Below are positions 11,401 to 23,400 of a stretch of 64,000 nt of DNA, piece after piece. The notes under the pieces are model-generated. The model had not been told where the DNA came from and did not search any database. It was given only the letters and a program-made list of their open reading frames with translations. The translations under genes were made by a program, and so were the position numbers. Numbering within the stretch: position 1 is the first letter of the stretch; each line of letters starts with the position of its first letter. Source of the stretch: Symsagittifera roscoffensis (lineage: Eukaryota; Xenacoelomorpha; Acoela; Convolutidae); the NCBI RefSeq assembly GCF_963678635.1, contig NC_087064.1:74552390-74616389 (forward strand), read 5' to 3'.

Positions 11401-14400
11401 GAAAAGAGTAATGAACGCAAGTAAACATAAACGCAACACTGACTTTGTTGAAAAAATCTCATCTTTCGAACTTCAAAGAAAAAAATGGATGCCCTTTAAG
11501 CTCTTTGAGTTTCTAGAACAACTTATGATTGGCGCTTGTTTGATAGCATTAACCAAACTAGATAAAACTGGATCAACAGGAAAAGTTTTTATTCCGCTGG
11601 AAATCTAAACAACAAATCGCTCTTTTGAAGCCAGAAATATTTTGCGTTTTTTTTTCGCGCCATTTCCAATTTGTATTTGGAAAAACTATTAACGTCACTT
11701 TCAGCAGATGAATTTCAATTGAACTCAAAAAGTGCATTACACCTAAGTTCAACAAAAAATTTTGAATTTTTTCCTGAAAAACAAAACAAAAAACAGCAAG
11801 ACCTATTTCAGAGTCTTCACTACGTTCATTACTCTTATAAATAAAAAAGTAAAACACACCGGAATTCAAAGTTCCTCCCCATTTTCAATGGTCAGAACAA
11901 TACGGCAAAAATAAATTAAGTTCAAGTCCGCTGTACCTTCAAAACATACATATCAAAAACCACTCGGCCAGTATGGATAGTAAAAAAATCATTTTTTCGC
12001 AAAAATTGACGGTAAAAGAAAATATTTCCAAAATAAATAAATCGATCTCATTAAGGCAAAAATCGAAGTTAAGTTAGAGTCTTGAAATATTCTTTTTTTA
12101 TTGTTCCGATGATTGAAGTGTGTTTCAGTTTTTTCTTTTTGCTTTCCACTCAAATCAGGCACCACAACAAATCATCAATATGCGTCGAGTGATCATATCA
12201 AAACCCATATCGAATTAACATAGCCAACCGAAGATTGAAAAGGAGTAATGAACGCAAGTAAACATAAAAAACACTGACGTTCACTGACTTTCGAATTTCA
12301 AAGAAAAAAATAGATGCCCATTAAGCTATTTGAATTTCTAGAACAATTTATGATTGGTGCTTTTTTGATAACATGAACCCAACTTGAGAAAACTGGATCA
12401 ATAGTTAAAGCTTTTATTATGCTGGAAAGTCTTTAAAATAAATTCCACTTTCGAAACTAGAAGTCAGTCACGTTTTTTCGCGCCATTTCCACGTTCGTAT
12501 TTGGAGAGTGCTATTAACGTCAATTTGAGCAGATGAATTTCAATTGAACTCAAAAAGAGCCTTATACCTAAGTGCATTAATATTTTAAGACTTTTTCCTA
12601 AAAAAAAAACAAAAAAAATCAGCAAGACCTATATAAGAGTCTTCACTACGTTCATTCCTGATTCGAACGACATTTAAAAATTTCATGTTGTCCCAGTGTT
12701 CAGAAAAACTGATTCATAAGTTTAAGTTTCAGTTCAATTTCGAGTAAAGTAAGCGAGCATACTGTTTTATAGAAGAATAGGCGTTGAAATTTTAGCTTTA
12801 CTCGGGTAAAAATATTTTGAAATTTTTTCAGCGCGGTCTTGGAAATAAAAATTTTACTCAAAAAAATAGCTGCCAAAAAACTATAAATTTCGACAAAACT
12901 AATGCCTAATTTGCCTCTTTTACTGTGATTGTCGAATATGCCTCAGTTCTTGGCTTTTGTCAGATACTTTTATCACGCCACGCACAAAAAAGACACTAAT
13001 TTGAAAATAAATGTACTTTAAGAATATGGTAGGAATATTCTGATGACTTGCACAGCAACCAGCTATATTTTTAGTATTAATTATTTTATGATGAGCGGAG
13101 TAGGTTACCTGTGCCTGTTGGACTTGCAAAGTCAGTGCCTGAGAGTCCCATGGAGCTACTACTGCAACTGTCTGCCGATGATTCGGTTGTGATGGCGTGT
13201 CGACTGCTGAATGTGCTCTCATTGCCCATCCCCACACCGTCTCCGCATCCCGACTGCAGGATAGCCCCTTGTGGCACAAAGTGACTGCTGATTGTAGCCA
13301 CAGGCCTGAAAGCTCTAAACAAAGAACATTTTTAAGTTTTTGTCACTCAATAAAAATTCTCTTTTTGTTCCCCATCAAGCCGGAAAAAGTTCCTTTTCGA
13401 GTGTTTTTTTAAAATTTTTATCAACGGGAAATCAGATAACACAAATAAAAGCCTGATCGTATTCATACAAGACATTGCAGCTGCGATTCGATCGATAGTA
13501 GGATAACTCCGTCGAGAAAAATAGGTTTGATAATTATGCGTATGAGTCCAATTTGAAGAGAGAAACGCCATTGAGTTGAGAAACCTGCTCAGTAAGCCGT
13601 GAAAAATTGAAATTTTAGATGTGAGCAACTAAATTTTCTCGATTAAGTATCCGGTTCCTGGACACGAAAATGTTCTGAAAAAAAAACATCTAACAAATTT
13701 GCTTTTGTTCAAATAATTTTTTTGCAAAGATAAATGTTGATGACAATTGGAGCCATTATTGGTGATCTCTATTGCCATTTTTCCTTCTGCCCACACGCAC
13801 AAAAAATAACCGAAGATTGTTGTGAAAGTGCAAATTAACAAGAAAACCCATTTTTTTACTTTTAGTTTGAAAGTATATCACTTTAAAATTCTCTAAGTTG
13901 TAAGAACCTTTAAGGATTGGCATTTTTGATAAAACTAATACAATTAAAGTAAACTGATTCAACGGGTGATTTATTAAATTTCGCGAAATTAAAATCCATT
14001 TTTGAAACTTGAGGTCAATCACCTTTTTTTGATTCCCTTTGCAACTGTTTGCCGACACTTGAAAAGGAACGGTTCTTGTTCAAGACATCCCTTTACACCA
14101 GTTTTAACGTTTTTTCCATTCAAAAATTATACGACACATACTTCACAAAAGCAGTGAAAAGCAGTACTTTGCTGTGAAAACTAGTTTTTGGGGGTTCAGT
14201 TAGAACTTTTTTGGCACACTAATAGCTCAAAAAATTAGCTCCGTTGAAAGCGTTTTAATCAATTTTCCTTTGAGAACTCTGAAAAAAAAGTGTATTCTAA
14301 GTCATCGGGTTTTTAGCAACATTTGAACTGAATAACTCGAAAATTTGACTTCTTTGAAGCAAATGAATGTGTCGGAACTATCTTACCAACAATTAAAACT

Positions 14401-17400
14401 CCCAACAATTTTTAAAAAATGGCTCTAAATTATAACAATTGACGTTGGAAAAAAAATCTAAAGTTCTCTGATACAGAAACAAATCTCAGTTCGAAATTTG
14501 ATCAATTCGAAACTAAAAAGAACGAATATAACATGTTCCAACTACATTCATCCTAGCAAAAATAATCGAAACACCAAATAAAAAAAACTATTCGAGGAGG
14601 AAATATTTTTCACAAAGTGATAATTTGTCACCATAATTCGTCAAACGAAATTGATACGCCATTCAACATCTCTACACGTCGCTAACAGAAAAACATGTAA
14701 ACAAAATTTGAAAGTTTAACATCAAAAAAATCAAACCAAAATCACAATGACATAAAAAACTAAGTAATAACAATTTCATCAAAATACCTCAATTTAAAAT
14801 CCAGCAAAATCAAAACATATCCAACAGACAGTTGCAAAAGAGTCAAAGAACTCAAGGAAACAGGAAAAAAAGATGATTTATTTTTTGAAAAAATTTCAAC
14901 TTTCGAAGATCAAAGAAAAAAAGATGGCATTAAAAAAAATGGCTTTGAATTTCTAGGACAATTTATGTTTGACATTCAATAGGCAAAAAAATAGGTAAAG
15001 CTCTTTGAATTTCTAGAACAATTTATGATTGACTTTCAATGGGTAAAACTGGATCAATATTTCGCTGGGAAATTCGATAATTCATTTCCACTTTGAAACT
15101 AGAAGTCGATCACGTTTTCCTTGACCTTTACAGTTTTACTGTTTAATAGTGGAGTTTGCTTTCCTTTACAAATGAAATGCATTGAGCTTAAAAAGAAATC
15201 ACAAGTCAAACCGCAAAAAAAAGCTTGATCAATTTTACTTTTTTCTAGAAAAAATAATTTAAAAAATCACCCAAGGACTACATAAGAGTCTTCACTACGT
15301 TAATTACTCTTAAAAACTGTAACATAGCCAAAATGCAGTTAAAAACGAGTCAATGAACGCAAGGAAACAGAAAAAAAAAGAATAAACTTTCGAATCTCAG
15401 ACAAAAAGTATATGGATTCAAAACTTTTCGAATTTCAAAAGCAATAGTTGGTACAATTTGATAAAAATAAACCAACTTCAGATAACTGAATTATTACACT
15501 GTGTATTTATTCCGCTGGAAAATCTATAAAATAAACACACTTTGTAACTAAAAATCGATCACGTTTTTTCGCGCCATTTCAGCTTTCATAATTCGAGAGT
15601 GCATTTTGCCTATCTTCTAACAAATGAACTTGAACTGAACTCAAAAAGTGAAAATATACCCAAGGGAAATGAATGCTTTTGTGTTATAAGAGCATTTTAA
15701 GACTTCTCCAGAAAAAAAAAACGAGAAAACAAAAACATCGCGACCTTAATAGGATTCTGAGGTACGTACTCTTAAAAATAAAAAATCACAACTTATATCG
15801 ACCTATATAAGAGTCTGAACTACCTTCATCGACTGTTAAAAATTTACACAGAGGCGAAGTTGCACTTCGCATACACAAGCAAAAACCGACCGATAATGCT
15901 ACAGGGAGAAACTGAATGAGTAAAACTTTGAGCCTCTAAAATTTCTTAAGTTACGCACGCCAATTATGAGTCTACATAATTGCTAAGTGACTCAAGCCAA
16001 TTATGACGCATTAGAAGAACCAGTCAATTTGAACAAAAAAGAAATTTACCAACTAGCACGCCACAATTTATAGAGCGTACGCATTTTAACTAGTATACGA
16101 AAAAGTTCATTAAAACGTCCTAACCTGCCCAGTTTCGAACCCTCTTAATTTGTTACTGGTCGCCTTCCCTACCTTTAAGCTAGAGACCCATGATACCTTG
16201 AAGAGCTAAAGTGCTATTTGTAATATAATAGTCGCGACTTAGGTTGGAAAAAAAAGGTTCATACTATAACACAAGCTTTGCTTGAGTAAATAGGCACAGG
16301 AAAACAATTGAAACCTCACAACAACGCTAGACCAAACTAGAAGTATAGGATACCATTCCTCTTAAATAATTCGCTCGCAAAAAGACTCGCTTTGCTCTCA
16401 AAATGTCTTAGGTCCATTTTTAGCTGGCAATTTTCAATAGCATCCTTGCTTTTGTGTGAAACATTGATTTTCATAAAATCGTTTGTTTTAAATTTTGAAT
16501 TATTGATCCCGGTGAACTGTTTGTGGCTAATTTTTATTTTAAATCTGGTATTCTAAATTACTAGTGACGTCGAAAACAATTTCTTTTTCATTCAACTTGC
16601 ACTTATACTCCATACAAAAATCGATTGATACTTGATAATTTTATAATCCTCTGTTTGAAAACTAACGAATAAAGCTCTGTGAAAAAGTATTTTGCTGAAT
16701 GAAAAAACACTGCCCATTTGAAGCTAAACAATTGTCTCAAATTCAGAGCTTTTAGAAAGTATCAGTAACTTCGATTTTCAGGAGGCCTTAAGTCAAAATG
16801 AAAAATCTGAGAAAAAAGTTTCAGCTGTTTAATCCGAACATCTGCCGCAAAGTAACTGCAATTGAAACGTAAAATCGATTACTTCCATTTTATTTTGCTT
16901 TTTTCTCAAAGTAATTTGCCAAATCTAAAATTTATAGACCATGCCTGCATACCACAAATTAATATCACTAGAAAAAATATAGCATAGAACATAGATGACA
17001 GAGAGAAAGGTGGAATCCCTCATGCGCGAAGGACCGAATGCGCGAAAACAAAAATCAGCCAATCAGATTTCAGTAATCTAAAATTTAGAAAGAAAGTAAA
17101 CATTTCCAGGGACTGAATATTGATATTGGCTGAATATAAAAACAGCAGAAATATGCAAAGTTTTCAAATTGTCACTGACCGCTGGCGAATTGTAACGAAT
17201 TTGATAGTTCAAGGGTTTCGTTCTGAAAGAAGCAAAATATTGCTTCATTTAACTCATTTTAATTGAAGGGCAATTGATTCTTTTTTTAAAATGACTTTCG
17301 GTTAATTTTGTTTTCGGTCCTTCGCTTACAAGTTTTCTCGCCCATTCGGTCCTTCGCGCATGAGAATAGACCCCAGAGAGAATAGTTCATAAAAAGCAAA

Positions 17401-20400
17401 AAAAATTTCTGAATTTTCAATTGCCATATTCCAGGTCAAATAAATTCATTTCGAAACTTTTTGTGGCTACGGGAAAATCGAGAAGAACTCAAGTAAATAT
17501 TTGATTAACTTACGGCGTAGAGACCGATTTGGGTGACCAAGTTGAGCTGCCTGACTTTGTCTCCAAACTTCGCTTCAGTTTTGGGTCCATTTCTACAATG
17601 AAACAATTAACTTGTTCAATGCTGACTATCTCCCATAGATTTACATCAAAGGTCGATTAAATTCGAGTAAATTTCCCGAAAAAAATGGGAATAATAAAAA
17701 AATTTGAACAGTTTATGATAGATGACATAGATCATTTACTTTTCCTCGATTCCTGAAATTCAATGTATTATGTAACGATCTTAAATAATCTGATACAAAA
17801 ATTGTAAATGAAGATAGATGCCCTTTAAAGAATAATTAAATTGATGGGCCAATTTGATTTTCTCCTACACAACATCCCAATCCAAAATCTAATTTTTAAA
17901 AGGTAACCACAGAATACCACAGTCACTTATTGAAACCTTCTACAAATTCAAGTAATTGCACGTAGGTTTTAGTTTTAATCATCAAAAAAAATCCCGCTCT
18001 TGAGTTGCTCTTGAGGATGCGAATAAAGCCTTTTAAAATTTTAAAACCAGGTTCAGCTATAACCGCGGTAGCAGTACACGTGCAGCTTTTTAAATTGATT
18101 TGAATGCCACAAATTAGTGACATCTAATATAGTAAATTTCGTGAATTTTTTTTCGAACATCGACCTTAACGAAGAGGCGACATGTATTTCACAAACGCAA
18201 TCCAAAAAATACACAAGCTCTAAAATGAACGAAAAAATGAAAACAAGCCTTAAACAAATTACTTTTGCAAGTAAAAGCTGGTTTTCAGACAGAATTGTTG
18301 TCGGTAATGCCTATAAATTCAACTTTGCACAGAAAAAACTCATTGGATAAACATCTCACAAAAATTTGCACAAAATATGCGATTTGCGTTGGAAAAAAAA
18401 GACCAACCCAATTACACTATGCTCGCTTGTGTTAACATTTTCCTTTAACTTTGAAATTAAGATTAAAGGAAACTTTTCTCGTTCCAATAAAATTTGTCTG
18501 TTCTAACTTTTTCAGCTCTCTTTACGCTTCAAAGAGGTAGATTTTGGACCAAGTGAACAATCTCCTCCCTAAATCAATTTACGAGGGAGATTGTTCACTT
18601 AGTCAAAAGTAATCTTTTTCAGCCACTCTGATTTGAGCATAGTACATGCAGGCCTTACGGCTTGAATTTTCTAATTATTTTAGGGCGGAGAGTGTTCTCT
18701 TGATATATTAAAGGGGGGGGGGGGGAATTTTACACATGGACCTAGATTTTTGTTGACGTAATATGTATACATTTACCTCCTTTCCTAGGAAGTGAATTGG
18801 CTTTTGGGTCTGATTTGTCGAATAGGCGGCCGCCCAGTGTGCGTGATGAGAAGTTGGAGATGGTGGCTGAGGTGAGCGTGGTGGGAGAGATGAAGGGCGT
18901 CGTGTGGTGATTGGACTGTTCCACCAGTTTGGACTCCCTCTCCTCATGCAGTCCACACGAGGCAGGCGCATTCAATTGGCACTTCTTGTGGCATTTGAAC
19001 CTACACACACCATCACAAAAGCCGTTTATTATAGCCAATAATCGTTCTAGAGGGAAATTAAAACTGTAATTTAAACATAGCCAACAGACAGTTGGAAAAG
19101 AGTCAAGGAACGCAAGTAAACAGAAAAAGATAACTGAGGTTTTTATTGAAAACATCAACTTGCAAATTTCCAAGAAAAAAATAGATGGCCTTAAAGGTCT
19201 TTGGATTTCTAGAACGATTTATGATAGGTGTGAAAACTGGATCTATAGATAAATTTTTAATTCCGCTGTAAAATCTGAACATTAAAATCCACTTTCGTTT
19301 AGAAGTCGATCACGTTTTTCGCGACTTCTACACTTTTGCGGTTCGTAAGAGGAGCTTGCCTTTCTTTTACTAAAAAAAATGAACTGAACTTAAACAAAAT
19401 CAAAGTCAAAAATTAAATTTGAGCCTGAACTAATTTTAAGACCTTTCTTGAAAAAAAAACATCATGATCTATATAAGAGTCTGAACTACATTCATCAACT
19501 CTTAACCAAAAAAACTTTAGCCAGACATTTTGTCAATGCCATAAATTGTCAATGCAACGCGGCAAAAATGCCAGCAAATATGAACAAAAAGTGCGGCTTT
19601 GAACTTCTGACAAGTATCTCAGGAACTTTTCTCACTTTTCTAACGTCTTTCTCACGGAGCCACAGAAACTTGAATTACGGTAAACACTAGCCACAATTAA
19701 AGCAGAGAACAATGCTTTGAAATTTCAAACGCTTCAAATCGTGATTATAGCAAAAAAAGCCAGCGAAATTAAGTGCTGTTTTAATGATCAATAGCCAACT
19801 GACAGTTTGAAAAGAAAACTTTTGCGCCATTTCCACGTTCGTATTCGGAGAGTGCTATTCAAGTAACTTTCAGCAGATGAATTTCAATTGAACTCAAATA
19901 GTGCACATAAACCTAAGTGCATTCACAAATGCAATAATATGTATGAATGCACATCTGTAGTTATTAGAGCATTTTAAGACTTTTTCCAGAAAAAAAAATC
20001 ACCAAGACCTATACAAGAGTCTTCACTACGTTCATTAAGCTGAAACATTTATTTGCAACTAGGGTTGGAAAAAGTTGAATCTTACTGTCGCACTACGCTC
20101 GCTTATGTAATAACCAATATCAATAAAACTGTAACATGATATTAAGCCGGGGAAAACATTTCGTCAATGTCCCTATGGAATACAATGAGATCGGCCCTTT
20201 CAAGCTATCTCAAAACTTTCAAAAGACGATTTTCTGAGTTGATAGCAATTTTTACTGAATATCTTTTTTTCCCTAGTGTACCATTTACACACTGCTTTTG
20301 TTTTTTTGTTATCTTTCTTTTCATTTGTTTTATACCATTTTAACTGATCTGTTCCCTTTATTAACTGCCAAGTAGTTGTAAAAGGATGTTTCGTAGAGGC

Positions 20401-23400
20401 AGATATTGAATATAATAGAATACCTGCAGTCCTGACACTTGACGCCAGTGATGAGGAACTTGGCACAGACTCCACAGATGCCGATGTTGGGAATGGCCAC
20501 GAACTTCTTCGCCACAAACTTGTGGCCGATACGGTGCGGAATCCTCACAGGCACTACAGCAAACCCAACATCATAAAATATAAAATACAGTGATATTCGA
20601 TTAGATTAAGTCTCTTTATCTACGATAGTAAGGTCCAATATACGAGCTGTTCAGCGCCTTAGGAGATCCTGATCCTACATGCGTTTTTTGATATTTTTCT
20701 GGGCTGGCTGATGTTACACATCATCAAATAACGAGCATGGATTACGGTGAGCCTCGAACCAATGACCGTTCGACTATGATGCGGAGGATTATCCACTAAA
20801 TTATCATTCCTCTAATACAATCTCACTGACACATTAAAATTTCACCACGTTCAACTACAAATCGAAACATGCATCCCGTATTTTTGACTGAAATTTGAAA
20901 TCGAAGAGAAGGCGGCCTTATGGCTCAAAAACAATTAATATTAACTCAACATTGTTATTTTACGTTAGTTACTTTCGCTTCGCATTTAAAAACTTTTCTC
21001 TCGGCTCGTGATTATTTGCTGCAACCTCACTGAAACAATTGAACTTCACAAAAAGTTGAAATAAGAAGAAGAACTTACAAAAGTGGGGAGGACCAGGTGA
21101 TTTTTCAACAGAGGTGTAGTATCCATCGTCAGAGGCATCTCCAGGCCTAAAGCAACGGTGAGTCAATTTTAAACCTAAAAATAGTGTAGATATTTCAGCT
21201 TATCGATAATCGATTGAAGCTTTTCAAAAAAGATGTTAGTTGCCGATTTCACAAATGTGAAAAAAGCAGAGATTTCTGCTTTTTTTCTGAAATTAATATT
21301 TTGCCAATGCACAAAGAGATCTTTCATAATCATATTTACTATACCTCTCAAGCGGGTATTTTTTGTGAAGATGTTGTTGAGATTTACAGATAGCCGAGAT
21401 TTTTTCCGGGTAGATTTCATTGGTCAGCGGCGGATGTTCCACAGAAGCCGACCGCTGGAGAATTGTACTTGAGCCATCTAAAAGTGTGAAACTCAAACTG
21501 AAATCTATCTTTAAAGTCCAATAAAAGATGACCAAGTTAATGTATTTTGAGTTACTCTGCAGTACGCAATTCGCGGGGGGTCTCGAAAGTTAGCTGGGGG
21601 GGGGGGGGGGGTGCTGGACATTTTTTTGAACAAAAATGGCGATTTTCCTTATGCGAGGGTTTCAAAATTATCAGAGGTAGACGGTCCCGCAAACTTGCAT
21701 CAATTCTGACAATTATAATTGTAAAATCGAGCCAAAAATGTTCTATAATTAAGAATTGACAAAAAAAATATCCGTTATTTAATCCAGACGACCATTTGGA
21801 GCTCTCAAAAATGGAATATTTTTTTTCTAAAATTTTGGGTCTACATTTATGGTATAAAAAATCCGCTGGAGTTCATTCAGTCCCCCTTCATTTGGAGGAG
21901 TCAATATTCTAGGGGGTCTATGAAGAAGTCGATTGGTATTGTGGGGAGTCCCGACAATTTCGCTCTCCATCAACGTTAAATCCGAAATGCGGGTAAAATA
22001 AACGAATCTGTCTGATTGGCTAAACAATTTTACAACCAAACCTTTAGAAAGCTATTATTGCATAAATTAGTCTAGAGGATGGCAATATAGTTGGATAACA
22101 ACGCAAAAACTTTTAGCCCTCATTTGAACACTGACCTCTTTCACGCTGGCGGCTGTCTATACTGCAGGTAGTTTGCAACTTAAGATGAAGAGAACTCTTC
22201 GATTCTGAACAACAACCACAATTCAAGCCATGAAGATAGATTAGATTACCAAATCAACACAAGCAATAAGCAAATTATCTTTCTCCATTAAACCCAAGCA
22301 ATGATTTATAGTGCAAGACAGAAATATGAATAAGAAGAAAAAATATTGCAAATCACGGAGATAAATAAACAACAAATTTCGGACTGGTTTCGGTTGATTT
22401 GAGTTGCACCAAGTGTTTAAGATACTTGACTTCACAAATGAAACTTTATATTTCAAAATGCATTTATACTAATTTTTGAGATTTTTGGATAAAGACATTC
22501 AAAAAGATTAGACAAATTCAACAATGCGTTTCAAAATCATTTACCGTGTAACGCAGCTTTTAAAATATCTAATCCGATGAACAAAGTCTCTATTTCAGCA
22601 TCTGATGCACCACATTTAGACGCAATGGCTCTGATCTGAGCGGCAGGCGTATCACACACACTTTCCAGGCTGGCAAAGTTGCTTTCCAAGCTCTAAACAG
22701 AAAAACATTTTCGGGTTGAAAAATAATAATAACCTCAGCGACAGTATTCTTTTGCCAGGGTTCTTTCAACAAAAACTATAAGAAATAGGCATAAGCAAAA
22801 ACTCACAAAAATCGACAAATTGACAACATGGGTATACTTTTATTTAAACTTTTGTGCCCATTATAAGCTTTTGGATCCATTTTGTGCCCATTATAAACTT
22901 TTGGATCCATTTTGTTCCCATTATAGTTTCTATGCTTCATAAATGATCTGCCAATTTGTTTCAAAACACGCTATGCGATGACAACAAACTGCTCCCAGAA
23001 AAGCAAAAACATATAAATTACATCAGTAAATGAATGTTTATCAAAAGAAGAGGCCACATTTCACCAAAAGTTTTTCAAGCCAACTGCAAGTTCAATGACG
23101 ACGAGCATATCGCAGTTTTGTTCCAAATAAAAACAAATGTGTCAAGCTGGACACTAAAATCTTCGTATTAACTATCTTTTTTGGCTCTGAAGTTTGGAAA
23201 CCAAACAAAAAATCAATCAGTTGAAGACATGAAAAAGGAAACGAGGCCAATTTCGCCTTTTCATTCATAAAATACAATCGAAAACGCGAAACTTTCTATA
23301 ATTTGCTCTTTTGTTCGATCAAAAATAACATATTTTGCAATGTTTCTTAAAATAGCCAACGAATACTAAGATTGCTATACTTATCATGATGAATTGCCCG

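Larger units (their letters stand above)
11096..12945. repeat. Inverted-repeat element (~1.85 kb) filling KSR intron 10
   Basis: A ~40-bp segment near 11,096 is inverted near 12,945 with a few mismatches; the shared core is CACAGTAAA..AGGCAAAT. A further inverted pair lies at about 11,311-11,370 and 12,140-12,200. Two copies of the dispersed ~450-bp repeat lie between. It looks like a non-autonomous DNA transposon with nested insertions; no transposase was seen. Confidence 0.6.

Noticed and set aside
16140-16210. Functional tRNA gene
   Set aside because: Box motifs are good but the stems fail and the unit lies inside a repeat.
21590-21612. Poly-G run as a functional G-quadruplex
   Set aside because: It is a simple homopolymer tract of the kind that expands by slippage. 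Nothing around it indicates function.
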